A stretch of 64,000 bases of DNA from Xanthomonas campestris pv. badrii (GTDB lineage: Bacteria > Pseudomonadota > Gammaproteobacteria > Xanthomonadales > Xanthomonadaceae). The translations under genes were made by a program, and so were the position numbers. Within the stretch, counting starts at the first letter, position 1, and every line of letters begins with the position of its first letter. Of the stretch, positions 18,348 through 27,161 are shown in pieces. The DNA is taken from positions 1,302,001 through 1,366,000 of the forward strand of contig NZ_CP051651.1 in NCBI RefSeq assembly GCF_012848175.1. The letters run 5' to 3'. The notes beneath the pieces were generated by a model. That model was not told the origin of the DNA. It did no database searches and was given only the letters and a program-made list of their open reading frames with translations.

Positions 18348-19913
18348 TTGACCACCACGACCTTGCCCGGCCCCACTGCCGGCGCGCGCCTGCCGCGCCA
18401 GATTCCTTTCATCATCGGCAATGAAGCCTGCGAGCGTTTCAGCTTCTACGGGATGCGCAACATCCTGGTGCAGTTCCTGATCACCTCGCTGCTGTTGCAG
18501 GAGGTCAGCGGACCCGGCCGCGAGGCCGAGGCCAAGCACATCCTGCACAGCTTCATGATCGGGGTGTTTTTCTTCCCGTTGCTCGGCGGTTGGTTGGCCG
18601 ATCGCTTCTTCGGCAAATACAACACCATCCTGTGGTTCAGCCTGGTGTATTGCGCCGGGCATGCCTGCCTGGCGCTGTTCGAAGGCAGCCGCAACGGCTT
18701 CTTCCTCGGGCTGGGCCTGATCGCGCTGGGTGCGGGCGGTATCAAGCCGTTGGTGGCCTCGTTCATGGGCGACCAGTTCGACCAGTCCAACAAGCACCTG
18801 GCCAAGGTGGTGTTCGACGGCTTCTACTGGATCATCAACTTCGGCTCGTTGTTCGCCTCGTTGTTGATCCCGCTGGCGCTGAAGAACCTGGGCCCGGCGT
18901 GGGCATTTGGCATTCCCGGCATCCTGATGTTCGTGGCCACGCTGGTGTTCTGGCTGGGGCGCAACCGCTACGTGCGGGTGCCGTTGCCGCCGAAGGACCC
19001 GCACGGCTTCGGCGCGGTGGTGCGCACCGCGCTGCTGACGCGCGTGCCGGGGAAGGGCCGTCCCGGTCTGGTGCTGGCCTGGCTCTCGGTGGTGCTGGCG
19101 CTGGCGAGTTTCGCCTGGGTCGAGCCGCTGGGCATCGTCATCTGCCTGTGCATCGCGCTGGTGCTGTTGCTGGCCGGCATCGGCGGCGGCACCTGGTGGC
19201 AGCTGGAGCGCGCGCGCGGCACGCATCCGGATGCGGCGGTGGAAGGCGTGCGCGCCTTGCTGCGGGTGCTGGTGATCTTCGCGCTGGTCACGCCGTTCTT
19301 CTCGCTGTTCGACCAGAAGGCCTCGACCTGGGTGCTGCAGGGGCGCGAGATGACCATGCCGGCCTGGTTCACCGCGTCGCAGATGCAGGCGATCAATCCG
19401 TTGCTGGTGATGCTGCTGATCCCGTTCAACAACCTGGTGCTGTACCCGCTGCTGCGCCGGGTCGGCTGGGAGCCCACGCCGTTGCGGCGCATGACCAGCG
19501 GCATCGCCTTCAGTGGCGTGGCCTGGATCGTGGTGGGGGCGATCCAGGTGGTGATGGATGGCGGCGAGCCGATGCACATCGCCTGGCAGATCCTGCCCTA
19601 TGCCTTGCTCACCTTCGGCGAGGTGCTGGTGTCGGCCACCGGCATCGAGTTCGCCTACAGCCAGGCGCCGCCGTCGATGAAGGGTGTGGTGATGAGCTTC
19701 TGGTATCTGACCACCACGGTCGGCAACCTGTGGGTGCTGCTATCGAACGTGGCGGTGCGCAACGAGACGGTGACCGCGCATATCGCCGATACTGGACTCA
19801 GCGAAGCGGCGTTCCTGATGTTCTTCTTCGCGGCCTTCGCATTCCTGGCGGCACTGGCCTTCGGCCTGTATGCGCGCGGTTATCGCATGGTCGACAATTA
19901 CCGTTCTGCCTGA
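18348..19913 (+). CDS. Proton-dependent oligopeptide transporter (PTR2/POT family)
   Basis: This inner-membrane symporter takes up di- and tripeptides with protons, with about 12 helices. The family signature ERFSFYGMRNILVQFL in helix 1 and FFPLLGGWLADRFFGKYNTI are clear, as is ALGAGGIKPLVASFMGDQFD. The start is uncertain: TTG at 18348 gives a normal 20-residue lead, while ATGs at 18297 and 18252 extend into sequence that looks noncoding. It works plausibly with the neighbouring peptidases. A broken paralogue lies about 1.2 kb upstream. Confidence 0.93.
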   Translation: MTTTTLPGPTAGARLPRQIPFIIGNEACERFSFYGMRNILVQFLITSLLLQEVSGPGREAEAKHILHSFMIGVFFFPLLGGWLADRFFGKYNTILWFSLVYCAGHACLALFEGSRNGFFLGLGLIALGAGGIKPLVASFMGDQFDQSNKHLAKVVFDGFYWIINFGSLFASLLIPLALKNLGPAWAFGIPGILMFVATLVFWLGRNRYVRVPLPPKDPHGFGAVVRTALLTRVPGKGRPGLVLAWLSVVLALASFAWVEPLGIVICLCIALVLLLAGIGGGTWWQLERARGTHPDAAVEGVRALLRVLVIFALVTPFFSLFDQKASTWVLQGREMTMPAWFTASQMQAINPLLVMLLIPFNNLVLYPLLRRVGWEPTPLRRMTSGIAFSGVAWIVVGAIQVVMDGGEPMHIAWQILPYALLTFGEVLVSATGIEFAYSQAPPSMKGVVMSFWYLTTTVGNLWVLLSNVAVRNETVTAHIADTGLSEAAFLMFFFAAFAFLAALAFGLYARGYRMVDNYRSA

Positions 19914-19920
19914 GGTCTGC

Positions 19921-20529
19921 ATGATTACCCTGATCTTGATCGCCATCACCGGCATCGTCTCCTGGATGGCGTTCAACAACCGCAAGTTGAACGACCGCCT
20001 GATCCTGTGGCCGCCGGCCGTGGACAAGCACAAGCAATACGACCGGCTGGTGACCTACGGCTTCATCCATGCCGACCTGGGCCACCTGGTCTTCAACATG
20101 ATCACGCTGTTCTTCTTCGGGCGGGTCATCGAACGGGTGATGCTGCAGATCACCGGCAGCGTGCTGACCTATCCGCTGTTCTATCTGGCCGCGCTGGTGG
20201 TGTCGATCCTGCCCAGCTACCTGAAGAACCAGAACAACCCGAATTACTTGAGCCTGGGCGCCTCCGGTGCGGTGTCGGCGGTGCTGTTCGCCTTCATCCT
20301 GCTGCAGCCGTGGACCATCATCCTGGTGCTGTTCATTCCGGCACCGGCGATCATCTATGCGGTGTTCTACGTGGGCTACAGCCTGTGGATGGACCGCCGC
20401 GGCGGCGATCGCATCAACCACAGCGCGCACCTGGCCGGCGCGGCCTTCGGGGTGATGTTCATGCTGATCATGGAGCCGCGGGTGTTGCAGATCTTCCTGG
20501 AGCAGCTGTCCAACCCGCGCTTCGGTTGA
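19921..20529 (+). CDS. Rhomboid-family intramembrane serine protease
   Basis: This is a 202-aa polytopic membrane protein with about six helices. The rhomboid catalytic motif G-x-S is in LSLGASGAVSA, and the partner His is in RINHSAHLAGA. The conserved FIHADLGHLVFNM loop precedes them. It would cut single-pass membrane proteins inside the bilayer; the substrate is unknown. It starts 7 bp after the peptide transporter stop, so the two are probably co-transcribed. Confidence 0.9.
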   Translation: MITLILIAITGIVSWMAFNNRKLNDRLILWPPAVDKHKQYDRLVTYGFIHADLGHLVFNMITLFFFGRVIERVMLQITGSVLTYPLFYLAALVVSILPSYLKNQNNPNYLSLGASGAVSAVLFAFILLQPWTIILVLFIPAPAIIYAVFYVGYSLWMDRRGGDRINHSAHLAGAAFGVMFMLIMEPRVLQIFLEQLSNPRFG

Positions 20530-20666
20530 GTGAGGACCAGCATCGGCGGGCGATGTCCCCCGGTGGGCGCGTGGCCCGGCCTGGTGCAGACCCCGGGTTG
20601 CAGACGCCAACCAGGCCAGGACCGCGCTGGTGCATGACGGTCCTGGCGGGTGCGGCAGTGCCGGCC

Positions 20667-20867
20667 TCAGGCCGCGTTGCGTTCCTGATCGGTGGCCAGT
20701 GCCGAGCCGGACACGGCGCCGTAGGCCTGCTGCAGGCGCTGGTAGACCGTGTCGTTGAGCTGCGCGAAGTCCGGATTATGGGTGTCGCCGGTGATGGCGA
20801 ACTGCAACAGCCCTTCCAGCAGCGAGCTGTCGCTTTGCGCGTTGTTTCCTGCCGAATCATTGTGCAT
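20667..20867 (-). CDS. Small conserved-looking hypothetical protein
   Basis: This 66-aa protein starts at an ATG preceded by a strong GAGGAG at proper spacing, which supports real expression. The sequence has LEGLLQFAITGDTHNPDFAQ followed by an amphipathic stretch TVYQRLQQAYGAV, with no cysteine, signal peptide or membrane segment. I do not recognise the family. It stands alone between convergent and divergent neighbours. Confidence 0.6.
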   Translation of the reverse strand: MHNDSAGNNAQSDSSLLEGLLQFAITGDTHNPDFAQLNDTVYQRLQQAYGAVSGSALATDQERNAA

Positions 20868-21077
20868 GCGGTGACTCCTCGTAGGTAAGACGAGGGCGCC
20901 GGGCATGCCGGAGACCGGTTGCAGCGAGCGCCATCGAGTCAGCTATCGGCGGTGCTGCAGCGAACTTGAGCAGGTCATCGCCGAGCCGGGCGGCCGGTCA
21001 CAGCGTGGATTCATTTTCACGCAGGCGCGGCGTCGCGCTGGTCACACTGGCCGTACTTGGCAGCGGTGCAAACTACG

Positions 21078-21362
21078 ATGAAGGCAGCGACAGTGCACGT
21101 CGACCACGACCCGACACAGCAGCATTTTGTCGTAGACACCGATGGACAACGTGCCGAGCTGGTGTACCGCCGCGACAGTGCGGGCATGACCATCACCCAT
21201 ACGCTGGTGCCGGAGGCGATCGCCGGACGCGGGATCGCTGCCGCCTTGGTTGAGGCCGCTCTGGCGTTTGCCCGGGCATCCGGGCTGAAGGTGGTGCCCG
21301 CGTGCAGTTATGCGCAGGCTTACATGCGTCGACATCCACAGTTTCAGGATCTGCTGGCCTGA
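21078..21362 (+). CDS. Small GNAT-like N-acetyltransferase (YjdJ type)
   Basis: This is a 94-aa protein of the short GCN5-related acetyltransferase family. The acetyl-CoA pyrophosphate loop is EAIAGRGIAAALVEAAL, followed by the C-terminal ASGLKVVPACSYAQAYMRRH typical of these minimal enzymes. The acceptor substrate is unknown. The start ATG at 21078 fits the family N-terminus. Confidence 0.88.
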   Translation: MKAATVHVDHDPTQQHFVVDTDGQRAELVYRRDSAGMTITHTLVPEAIAGRGIAAALVEAALAFARASGLKVVPACSYAQAYMRRHPQFQDLLA

Positions 21363-21400
21363 CGGCCGCAACAGCAAGTCAATCAGGGGAGCGGGTGGGA

Positions 21401-22246
21401 ATGGGGCGGTTGCTTGCAGGAAATGGGGTGCGGGGCCTGCTGGTGCTGGCGCTGCTGACGGGCTGTACGCAGCGCGAGCCGGCAACTGCCGAGCCGGCCG
21501 AACCGGCGGCTGATGCGGCCGTGGCAACACCGCCGCCGGTCGAGCCGGCAATGGTGCAGAGCGGCCCGCTGGAAGACGTGATCGAGCATGCGCCTGCCTA
21601 CATGGTGGGTATCAGCTACCCGCGCGGCCTGGATGCCTATCCGGAACTGACCGCGTTGATCCGCACGTACGCGCAGGACGCGCGCAGCGAATTGATGCAG
21701 GCCGTTTCCGGTCTGGGCAACGACAAGCCTGCCGCGCCCTACGAGTTGTCGCTGGCGTTCGAAACGGTGCTGCAGACCGCCGACCTGATCGTGATCGCCG
21801 CCGACGGCAGCCGCTATACCGGCGGTGCGCATGGCGAGCCGTTGGTGGCGCGTCTCGTGTGGCTGGTCAAGGAGCGCAAGCAGTTGACTGCACAGGCGTT
21901 GATTCCGGATGCGGCGGGGTGGGGCAAGATCGGCAGTGCGGTGGCCGCACAGCTGCATGCCGCTGCCACGCAGCGCGTGGAGGCCGACCGCGTGCCGATC
22001 GAAGAACAAGCAGAACAGGTAGCGTCGGCCGATCGCATGATCGCCGAAGGCACTGCCGCGCAAGTGGACAACTTCGCGCAATTCGTCCCGGTGTTGAATG
22101 CGGCCGGGCAGATCACTGCACTGCGTTTCGTGTTTCCTCCGTATCAGGTAGGACCGTACTCGGATGGCACGCAAACCGCCGACGTGGCTGCATCTACATT
22201 GCTGCCGTGGGTCGCGCCGGAATATGTACATCTCTTCGCTCGCTGA
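21401..22246 (+). CDS. DUF3298/RsiV-like lipoprotein
   Basis: This is a 281-aa exported lipoprotein with signal peptide and lipobox LLTGC (Cys about residue 21). A Pro/Ala-rich linker follows. The globular part has ADGSRYTGGAHGEP and FPPYQVGPYSDGTQ, the two hallmark motifs of the DUF3298 domain seen in RsiV-like anti-sigma factors and envelope lipoproteins. No sigma factor gene is nearby, so an anti-sigma role is not supported here. AGGGGAG precedes the ATG. Confidence 0.85.
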   Translation: MGRLLAGNGVRGLLVLALLTGCTQREPATAEPAEPAADAAVATPPPVEPAMVQSGPLEDVIEHAPAYMVGISYPRGLDAYPELTALIRTYAQDARSELMQAVSGLGNDKPAAPYELSLAFETVLQTADLIVIAADGSRYTGGAHGEPLVARLVWLVKERKQLTAQALIPDAAGWGKIGSAVAAQLHAAATQRVEADRVPIEEQAEQVASADRMIAEGTAAQVDNFAQFVPVLNAAGQITALRFVFPPYQVGPYSDGTQTADVAASTLLPWVAPEYVHLFAR

Positions 22247-22271
22247 TGTATCGCCCCGCAGTCGATGTGAT

Positions 22272-22290
22272 TGAATGGCTGGACCATTCA
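22272..22290. promoter_or_regulatory. Inverted repeat upstream of marR-like gene, candidate operator
   Basis: TGAATGG (22272-22278) and CCATTCA (22284-22290) are perfect complements separated by five bases, 22 bp upstream of the MarR-type start. Size and placement fit an autoregulatory operator. Short palindromes occur by chance, so this is tentative. Confidence 0.45.
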
Positions 22291-22312
22291 GTAATGTACT
22301 CCAACGGGTGAT

Positions 22313-22813
22313 ATGAGTAGTTTCGATCCAACCGCAAACCGCGTGGGCCACACCTGCGCGCGATACCCGGAATTCCCGCGGGAACCGGCCGTTCTGGTGA
22401 GGTTGATCAAGCATCTCTACAAGCGCATGCACACGCAAAGCTGCGTGCGGCTCAAGCCGTACGGCATCAGCCCACCGGAATACGAGATTCTGATGATGCT
22501 CTACGGCACGCCGGAGCAGGCCATCACGCCCACCGAAGTGGCCGAGGCCGCCAGCGAGAAACCGGCCAACATCACCCGGCTCACCGACCAGCTCTGCGAC
22601 AAGGGCTTGATCGCCCGTGGCGCCAGTTCCGACGACCGCCGCAAGATCGTACTGACCTTGCAGCCGGCAGGGCTGGCTTTGATCAAAAGCCTGTTGCCGG
22701 AAGCGTGCACGCTGTTGCATGCGCAGACGGCCGGCCTCAGCGACACCGAACAGGTGCGCCTGGAGAAACTGTTGAAGAAGCTGCTCGAAGGCGTGGACGC
22801 GGTGGAGTCCTAG
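22313..22813 (+). CDS. MarR-family transcriptional regulator (EmrR-like)
   Basis: This 166-aa winged-helix regulator has its DNA-binding core in PTEVAEAASEKPANITRLTD, with the wing at SSDDRRKIVLTL. The N-terminal extension with CARYPEF and the spacing resemble EmrR/MprA-type MarR proteins, which often sit before emrCAB pumps. Here no efflux genes follow; the next gene is an opposite-strand peptidase, so its targets lie elsewhere. A palindrome lies just upstream. Confidence 0.9.
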   Translation: MSSFDPTANRVGHTCARYPEFPREPAVLVRLIKHLYKRMHTQSCVRLKPYGISPPEYEILMMLYGTPEQAITPTEVAEAASEKPANITRLTDQLCDKGLIARGASSDDRRKIVLTLQPAGLALIKSLLPEACTLLHAQTAGLSDTEQVRLEKLLKKLLEGVDAVES

Positions 22814-22965
22814 CAGCGGTCGACGCGTCCTGGGTGGTTGGCGGGAAGGCGTGCGGCGGATGCCAGACGCGCGATACATGCCGACGTGACGATCTTGGCC
22901 GTGCACTGGCTTTCGCCAGGCCCACCGTGTCCGGTGTGCGGCACGCCCACGCATGGGCACATTAA

Positions 22966-22995
22966 AACGCCGCCCGGATCGCTCCGGGCGGCGTT
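22966..22995 (-). terminator. Intrinsic terminator of the M3 peptidase gene
   Basis: A perfect 13-bp GC-rich stem (22966-22978 with 22983-22995) with a 4-base loop is followed on the minus strand by TTTT. It lies 27 bp past the stop of the minus-strand peptidase. It may also stop transcripts arriving from the plus-strand regulator. Confidence 0.85.
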
Positions 22996-23021
22996 GTATC
23001 TGGAGCAAGCTGCAGGCCGGG

Positions 23022-25220
23022 TTACGGCTTGGACTGCGGTGCCTCTGGCGTGGCGCCATCGCCACCCTGCGCGCTCAGGCCGCGCTTTTCGAGCAGTGGC
23101 TCGATCTGCGGCGCATGGCCGGCAAAGTTCTGGAACAGCTCCATTGCATCCACGCTGCCGCCGCGCGAGAGCAGGGTCTTGCGGAAGCGGTCGCCATTGG
23201 CACGGCTCAGGCCACCATGTTGCTTGAACCACTGCTGGGTGTTGGCATCCAGCACTTCGGACCAGATGTAGGCGTAGTAACCGGCTGCGTAGCCGCTCAT
23301 GATGTGGCTGAAATACGGCGTCTTGTAGCGCGGCGGCACCGGCGCATAGGCAATGCCATCTTGTTGCAGGGCCTTGGCTTCGAACGCCATGACCCCGGCC
23401 GCATCGGGCACGTCGCTGGCGCTGACCTGGTGCCAGTTCTGGTCCAGCATCGCCGCACCCAGGTACTCGGTGGTGGCAAAGCCCTGGTTGAACTTGGACG
23501 CAGCAATCACCTTGTCCAGTAAGGCCTGCGGCATCGGCGTGCCATTCTGATAATGCTTGGCGTAGTTCTTCAGGATGGACGGCTCGTCGGCCCACATCTC
23601 GTTGACCTGCGAGGGGAACTCGACGAAGTCGCGCGGCACGCTGGTGCCGGAGAAGTACGGGTATTTGACGTCGGAGAACATGCCGTGCAGCGCATGCCCG
23701 AACTCATGGAACATGGTGGTCACTTCATCCCAGGTCAGCAGCGTCGGCTGGCCGGCCGGCGGCTTGGGGATGTTGAGGTGATTGGCCACCACCGGCTTGA
23801 AACCGGTCAGCTCGGACTGCGACACATACGAGTTCATCCAGGCGCCACCGCGCTTGGATTCGCGGGCATACATGTCGGCGATGAAGATCGCCAGCTGCTT
23901 GCCGTCGGCATCGAACACGTCGTAGACGGTGATGTCGTCGCGGTAGGTCGGCAGGTCGGTGCGCTGCTTGAAGGTCAGGCCATATTCCTGGTTGGCTGCG
24001 TAGAACACGCCGTTTTCCAGCACGTTCTTGAGCTCGAAGTACGGCTTGAGCTGGGACTCGTCGAAATTGTACTTGGCCTGGCGCACCTTCTCGCTGTAAT
24101 ACGCCCAGTCCCAGGCTTCGAGCTTGAAGGTCGGCTTGCGCGCGGCCTTTTGTTCCTTGTCGATCATCGCCTGCAGGTCGGCGGCTTCGCGCTTGGCATT
24201 GGCGACCGCAGCCGGCGCCAGTTTGCCGAGCATCGCATTGACCGCTTCCGGAGTCTTGGCGGTCTGGTTTTCCAGCGAGTAGGCGGCATAGGTGGGGAAA
24301 CCGAGCAGCTTGGCCTTGTCGGCGCGCAGCTTCATGATGCGCGACACCAGCGCGGTGTTGTCGTACTGGCCGCCATGGCTGCCGCGCGACACCGAGGCGT
24401 CGTAGATCTTCTTGCGCAGCTCGCGGTTCTTGAGCTGGGTCAGCGGCGGCTGGCCGGTGGTGTTGAGCAGCGCAATCACGTACTTGCCATCGAGCTTGCG
24501 CGCCTTCGCCGCTTCGGCAGCAGCGGCGATCTGTTCTTCGGACAGGCCATCGAGCTGCTTGACGTCATCCACGACCACCGCGGCGGCGTTGACCTCGGCC
24601 AGTACGTTCTGGCTGAAGGTGGTGCCCAGCTGGGCCAGCTCGGCATTCATCCCCTTGAGCGTGGTCTTGTCTGCATCGGAGAGCTTGGCGCCATCGCGCA
24701 CGAAGTCGCTGTAGTACTTCTCGACCAGGCGCACCCCTTGCGCATCCAGGCCCAGCTTGGCGCGTTGGTCGTACAAGGTCTGGATGCGCGCAAACAGCTT
24801 GCCGTTGAGCGAGATCGCATCGCGGTGCGCGGCGAACCTGGCCGAATAATCGGCCTGCAGTTTCTTGCGCGCATCGTTGGTGTCGGCACCGACGAGGTTG
24901 AAGAACACGGTGGTGGCGCGGTCGAGCGTGGCGCCGCTCTTTTCCAGCGCGATGATGGTGTTCTCGAAGCTCGGCTTGGCCTTCTGGTTGGCGATCGCGT
25001 CCACTTCCTTCAACTGCTCGGCCATGCCGGCATCGAAGGCGGGTGCGAAGTCGCTGTCGGTGATCTTGTCGAACTGCGGGTAGTGCAGCGGCAGGGTGCT
25101 GTCGGCAAAGAAGGGGTTGGCTTGGGTGGCGGCCTGCGTGGTGGCAGGCGCGGCGATGCTGTAGGACGGCATGGCAAGTCCCAGGGAAGCGGCCAGGGCA
25201 AAAGCGAGACGGGTGGTCAA
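23022..25220 (-). CDS. dcp: M3-family peptidyl-dipeptidase (Dcp-like), exported
   Basis: This large zinc metallopeptidase (about 732 aa) removes dipeptides from the C-terminus of oligopeptides. The zinc site is MFHEFGHALHGMFSD, with the third ligand Glu in the downstream FPSQVNEMWADEPS region. A signal-like hydrophobic segment (LAFALAASLGLAMPSYSIAA) suggests periplasmic location. The start is probably the TTG at 25220, with GGAG upstream; no ATG precedes the signal peptide, and the longer GTG frame lacks a signal start. It ends 27 bp before a strong terminator. Confidence 0.93.
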   Translation of the reverse strand: MTTRLAFALAASLGLAMPSYSIAAPATTQAATQANPFFADSTLPLHYPQFDKITDSDFAPAFDAGMAEQLKEVDAIANQKAKPSFENTIIALEKSGATLDRATTVFFNLVGADTNDARKKLQADYSARFAAHRDAISLNGKLFARIQTLYDQRAKLGLDAQGVRLVEKYYSDFVRDGAKLSDADKTTLKGMNAELAQLGTTFSQNVLAEVNAAAVVVDDVKQLDGLSEEQIAAAAEAAKARKLDGKYVIALLNTTGQPPLTQLKNRELRKKIYDASVSRGSHGGQYDNTALVSRIMKLRADKAKLLGFPTYAAYSLENQTAKTPEAVNAMLGKLAPAAVANAKREAADLQAMIDKEQKAARKPTFKLEAWDWAYYSEKVRQAKYNFDESQLKPYFELKNVLENGVFYAANQEYGLTFKQRTDLPTYRDDITVYDVFDADGKQLAIFIADMYARESKRGGAWMNSYVSQSELTGFKPVVANHLNIPKPPAGQPTLLTWDEVTTMFHEFGHALHGMFSDVKYPYFSGTSVPRDFVEFPSQVNEMWADEPSILKNYAKHYQNGTPMPQALLDKVIAASKFNQGFATTEYLGAAMLDQNWHQVSASDVPDAAGVMAFEAKALQQDGIAYAPVPPRYKTPYFSHIMSGYAAGYYAYIWSEVLDANTQQWFKQHGGLSRANGDRFRKTLLSRGGSVDAMELFQNFAGHAPQIEPLLEKRGLSAQGGDGATPEAPQSKP

Positions 25221-25547
25221 GAGGGTTGCTCCAAAGTGCGAACGGCCGAGGCTAACCCAGCCGGCCCGCACAGGCCTGTGACAAAAGGCATGCCCGGGCG
25301 GCGTTTGCGCATGGGGCAGGGCAGGCGCTGACGACCTGGCAAGGCGGACGCGGCCGCAGGGCAGCGTGCGGCCGTGGCGTTTTGCCGGGGGGCATCGTGC
25401 GTGGACCGGCGTTGTGCGTTAGGCATTCCGAGCATGCGGGGAGCAGCACAGGGCGTGCCGCATGGCCACTTATGGCATGACACAGCTGCGCTGCAGCAAC
25501 GCAGGCAGACGCGTTACCCTGCGGTCTTCCCATATATCGAGCCAGCC

Positions 25548-26030
25548 ATGCGCGATCTTTCCAGCTTCGAATTCACCGACCTGGACGGTCGCACGCAGGC
25601 GATGCGCGATTACCTGGGCAAGGTGGTGCTGGTGGTGAATGTGGCGTCCAAGTGCGGCTTTACCCCGCAATATGCGGGGTTGCAGGCGTTGTGGCAGCGC
25701 TACCGTGAGCGCGGGCTGGTGGTGATCGGATTCCCCTGCGACCAGTTCGGGCATCAGGAACCGGGCGACGCCGCGCAGATCCGGCAGTTCTGTTCGCTGG
25801 ACTATTCGGTGGATTTTCCGTTGTCGTCCAAGATCGAGGTCAATGGCAGTGGAGCGCATCCGCTGTGGCAGTGGCTCAAGCACGAGCAACGCGGCGTGCT
25901 GGGGTCCGAAGCCATCAAATGGAATTTCACCAAGTTCCTGATCGGCCGCGACGGCGCGGTGCTGGAGCGCTATGCGCCGACCACCAAGCCCGAAGCCATC
26001 GCGGCCGACATCGAGCGCGCATTGGGCTGA
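25548..26030 (+). CDS. Glutathione peroxidase (thiol peroxidase type)
   Basis: This 160-aa thioredoxin-fold enzyme reduces hydrogen and organic peroxides. The catalytic Cys is in ASKCGFTPQY (selenocysteine position occupied by Cys), the Gln in FPCDQFGHQEPG and the Trp in KWNFTKFLI, so all three active-site residues are present. The ATG at 25548 matches the family N-terminus (MRDLSSFEF). The 276 bp upstream contain no recognised gene. Confidence 0.94.
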   Translation: MRDLSSFEFTDLDGRTQAMRDYLGKVVLVVNVASKCGFTPQYAGLQALWQRYRERGLVVIGFPCDQFGHQEPGDAAQIRQFCSLDYSVDFPLSSKIEVNGSGAHPLWQWLKHEQRGVLGSEAIKWNFTKFLIGRDGAVLERYAPTTKPEAIAADIERALG

Positions 26031-26167
26031 TGTGGCACGCGCGGTAGCTTGCCTCGCCGCACGGTGTGCCGCTGCGCTGCAACTGGCGACACATGCGATG
26101 CGCGTGAAGTGTGGCAGTAGTTGCGCTCCTACGAGCCCTGCGATGCCGGGGAATCGCAGGAGCAGGC

Positions 26168-26947
26168 TCACTTCTCGACGAACGCGCGCTCGAACACGTA
26201 ATGCCCCGGCGTGCCGATGCGTGGCGAGGTCTGGAAACCGCGCGCGTCCAGCAGCGTGCGCAGGTCGGCCAGCATCTGCGGGCTGCCGCAGATCATGAAG
26301 CGGTCGTTGGCCGGGTCCAGCGTGGGCAGGCCCAGCGTCTGCTGCATGCGGCCATCGGCCATCAGTTCGGTCAAACGGCCTTGGTTGGCGAAGGCTTCGC
26401 GCGTGACTGCCGGGTAGTACAGCAGTTTCTCGCGCAGCAGGTCGCCGAGGAATTCGTGCTGCGGCAACTCGCGTTCGAAGTAATCGCGGTAGGCCAGATC
26501 CTGCACGAAGCGCACGCCCTGGGTCAGGATCACCTTGTCGAAACGCTCGTAGGTTTCCGGGTCCTTGATGATCGACAGCCATGGCGCCAGGCCGGTGCCG
26601 GTGCCCAGCAGATACAGGTTGCGCCCGGGGTGCAGGTCGCTGATCAGCAGCGTACCGGTGGGCTTCTTGCCGACCAGCACCTTGTCGCCGGGCTGGATGT
26701 GCTGCAGCCGCGAGGTCAGCGGGCCATCGGGCACCTTGATGCTGAAAAACTCCAGCTGCTCTTCCCAGTTGGCACTGGCGATCGAATACGCACGCAGCAA
26801 CGGGCGCGTTTCGGTTTCCAGGCCGATCATCACGAACTGGCCGTTCTCGAAACGGAAACCGGGGTCGCGGGTGGTGGTGAAGCTGAAGTAGGCATCGGTC
26901 CAGTGACGGACCTCGAGCACCGTTTCGGCGCCAAAAGCGGAAGACAT
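26168..26947 (-). CDS. fpr: Ferredoxin/flavodoxin-NADP+ reductase
   Basis: This 259-aa FAD enzyme passes electrons between NADPH and ferredoxin or flavodoxin, often in oxidative stress defence. The FAD-binding motif is LLRAYSIAS and the NADP-binding part is LLGTGTGLAPWLSII. The C-terminal VFERAFVEK is typical of the bacterial subclass. The start was set at ATG 26947 (MSSAFGAETVLEV); a TTG at 26980 is an alternative. A perfect 10-bp hairpin lies 50 bp upstream. Confidence 0.94.
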   Translation of the reverse strand: MSSAFGAETVLEVRHWTDAYFSFTTTRDPGFRFENGQFVMIGLETETRPLLRAYSIASANWEEQLEFFSIKVPDGPLTSRLQHIQPGDKVLVGKKPTGTLLISDLHPGRNLYLLGTGTGLAPWLSIIKDPETYERFDKVILTQGVRFVQDLAYRDYFERELPQHEFLGDLLREKLLYYPAVTREAFANQGRLTELMADGRMQQTLGLPTLDPANDRFMICGSPQMLADLRTLLDARGFQTSPRIGTPGHYVFERAFVEK

Positions 26948-26996
26948 ACCGGTGAGTGTCGTGGGAGGAGTACCGGGCAATTCTACCTCAAGCCGT

Positions 26997-27021
26997 CCAA
27001 ATGAGATGAACTCTCATTTGG
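26997..27021. promoter_or_regulatory. Perfect 10-bp hairpin between fpr and the ABC transporter
   Basis: CCAAATGAGA (26997-27006) pairs with TCTCATTTGG (27012-27021) across five bases. It is not followed by a T run on either strand, so it is a poor intrinsic terminator. It could be an operator or leader structure for the minus-strand fpr gene, whose start is 50 bp away. Confidence 0.45.
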
Positions 27022-27031
27022 CGGGAATGGA

Positions 27032-27155
27032 GAATCGGGAATCGGGAATGGGGTGCAGTGCCGAAAGATCCGGGTCTCCTTGGGGTCAGCAAGCTGTGTA
27101 CTGTCAGCCATCGGGGCGCCGCTTCTAACGATTCCCCATTCCCGATTCCCGATTC
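27032..27155. repeat. Inverted repeat with GGGAATC tandem arms
   Basis: A 22-bp perfect inverted repeat (27032-27053 and 27134-27155) flanks about 80 bp. Each arm is itself a tandem of GGGAATC-like heptamers. It lies between the ABC transporter stop and fpr. The arms could form a long cruciform or terminate transcription; the heptamer-rich style suggests a dispersed genomic repeat. Confidence 0.75.
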
Positions 27156-27161
27156 CAAACC

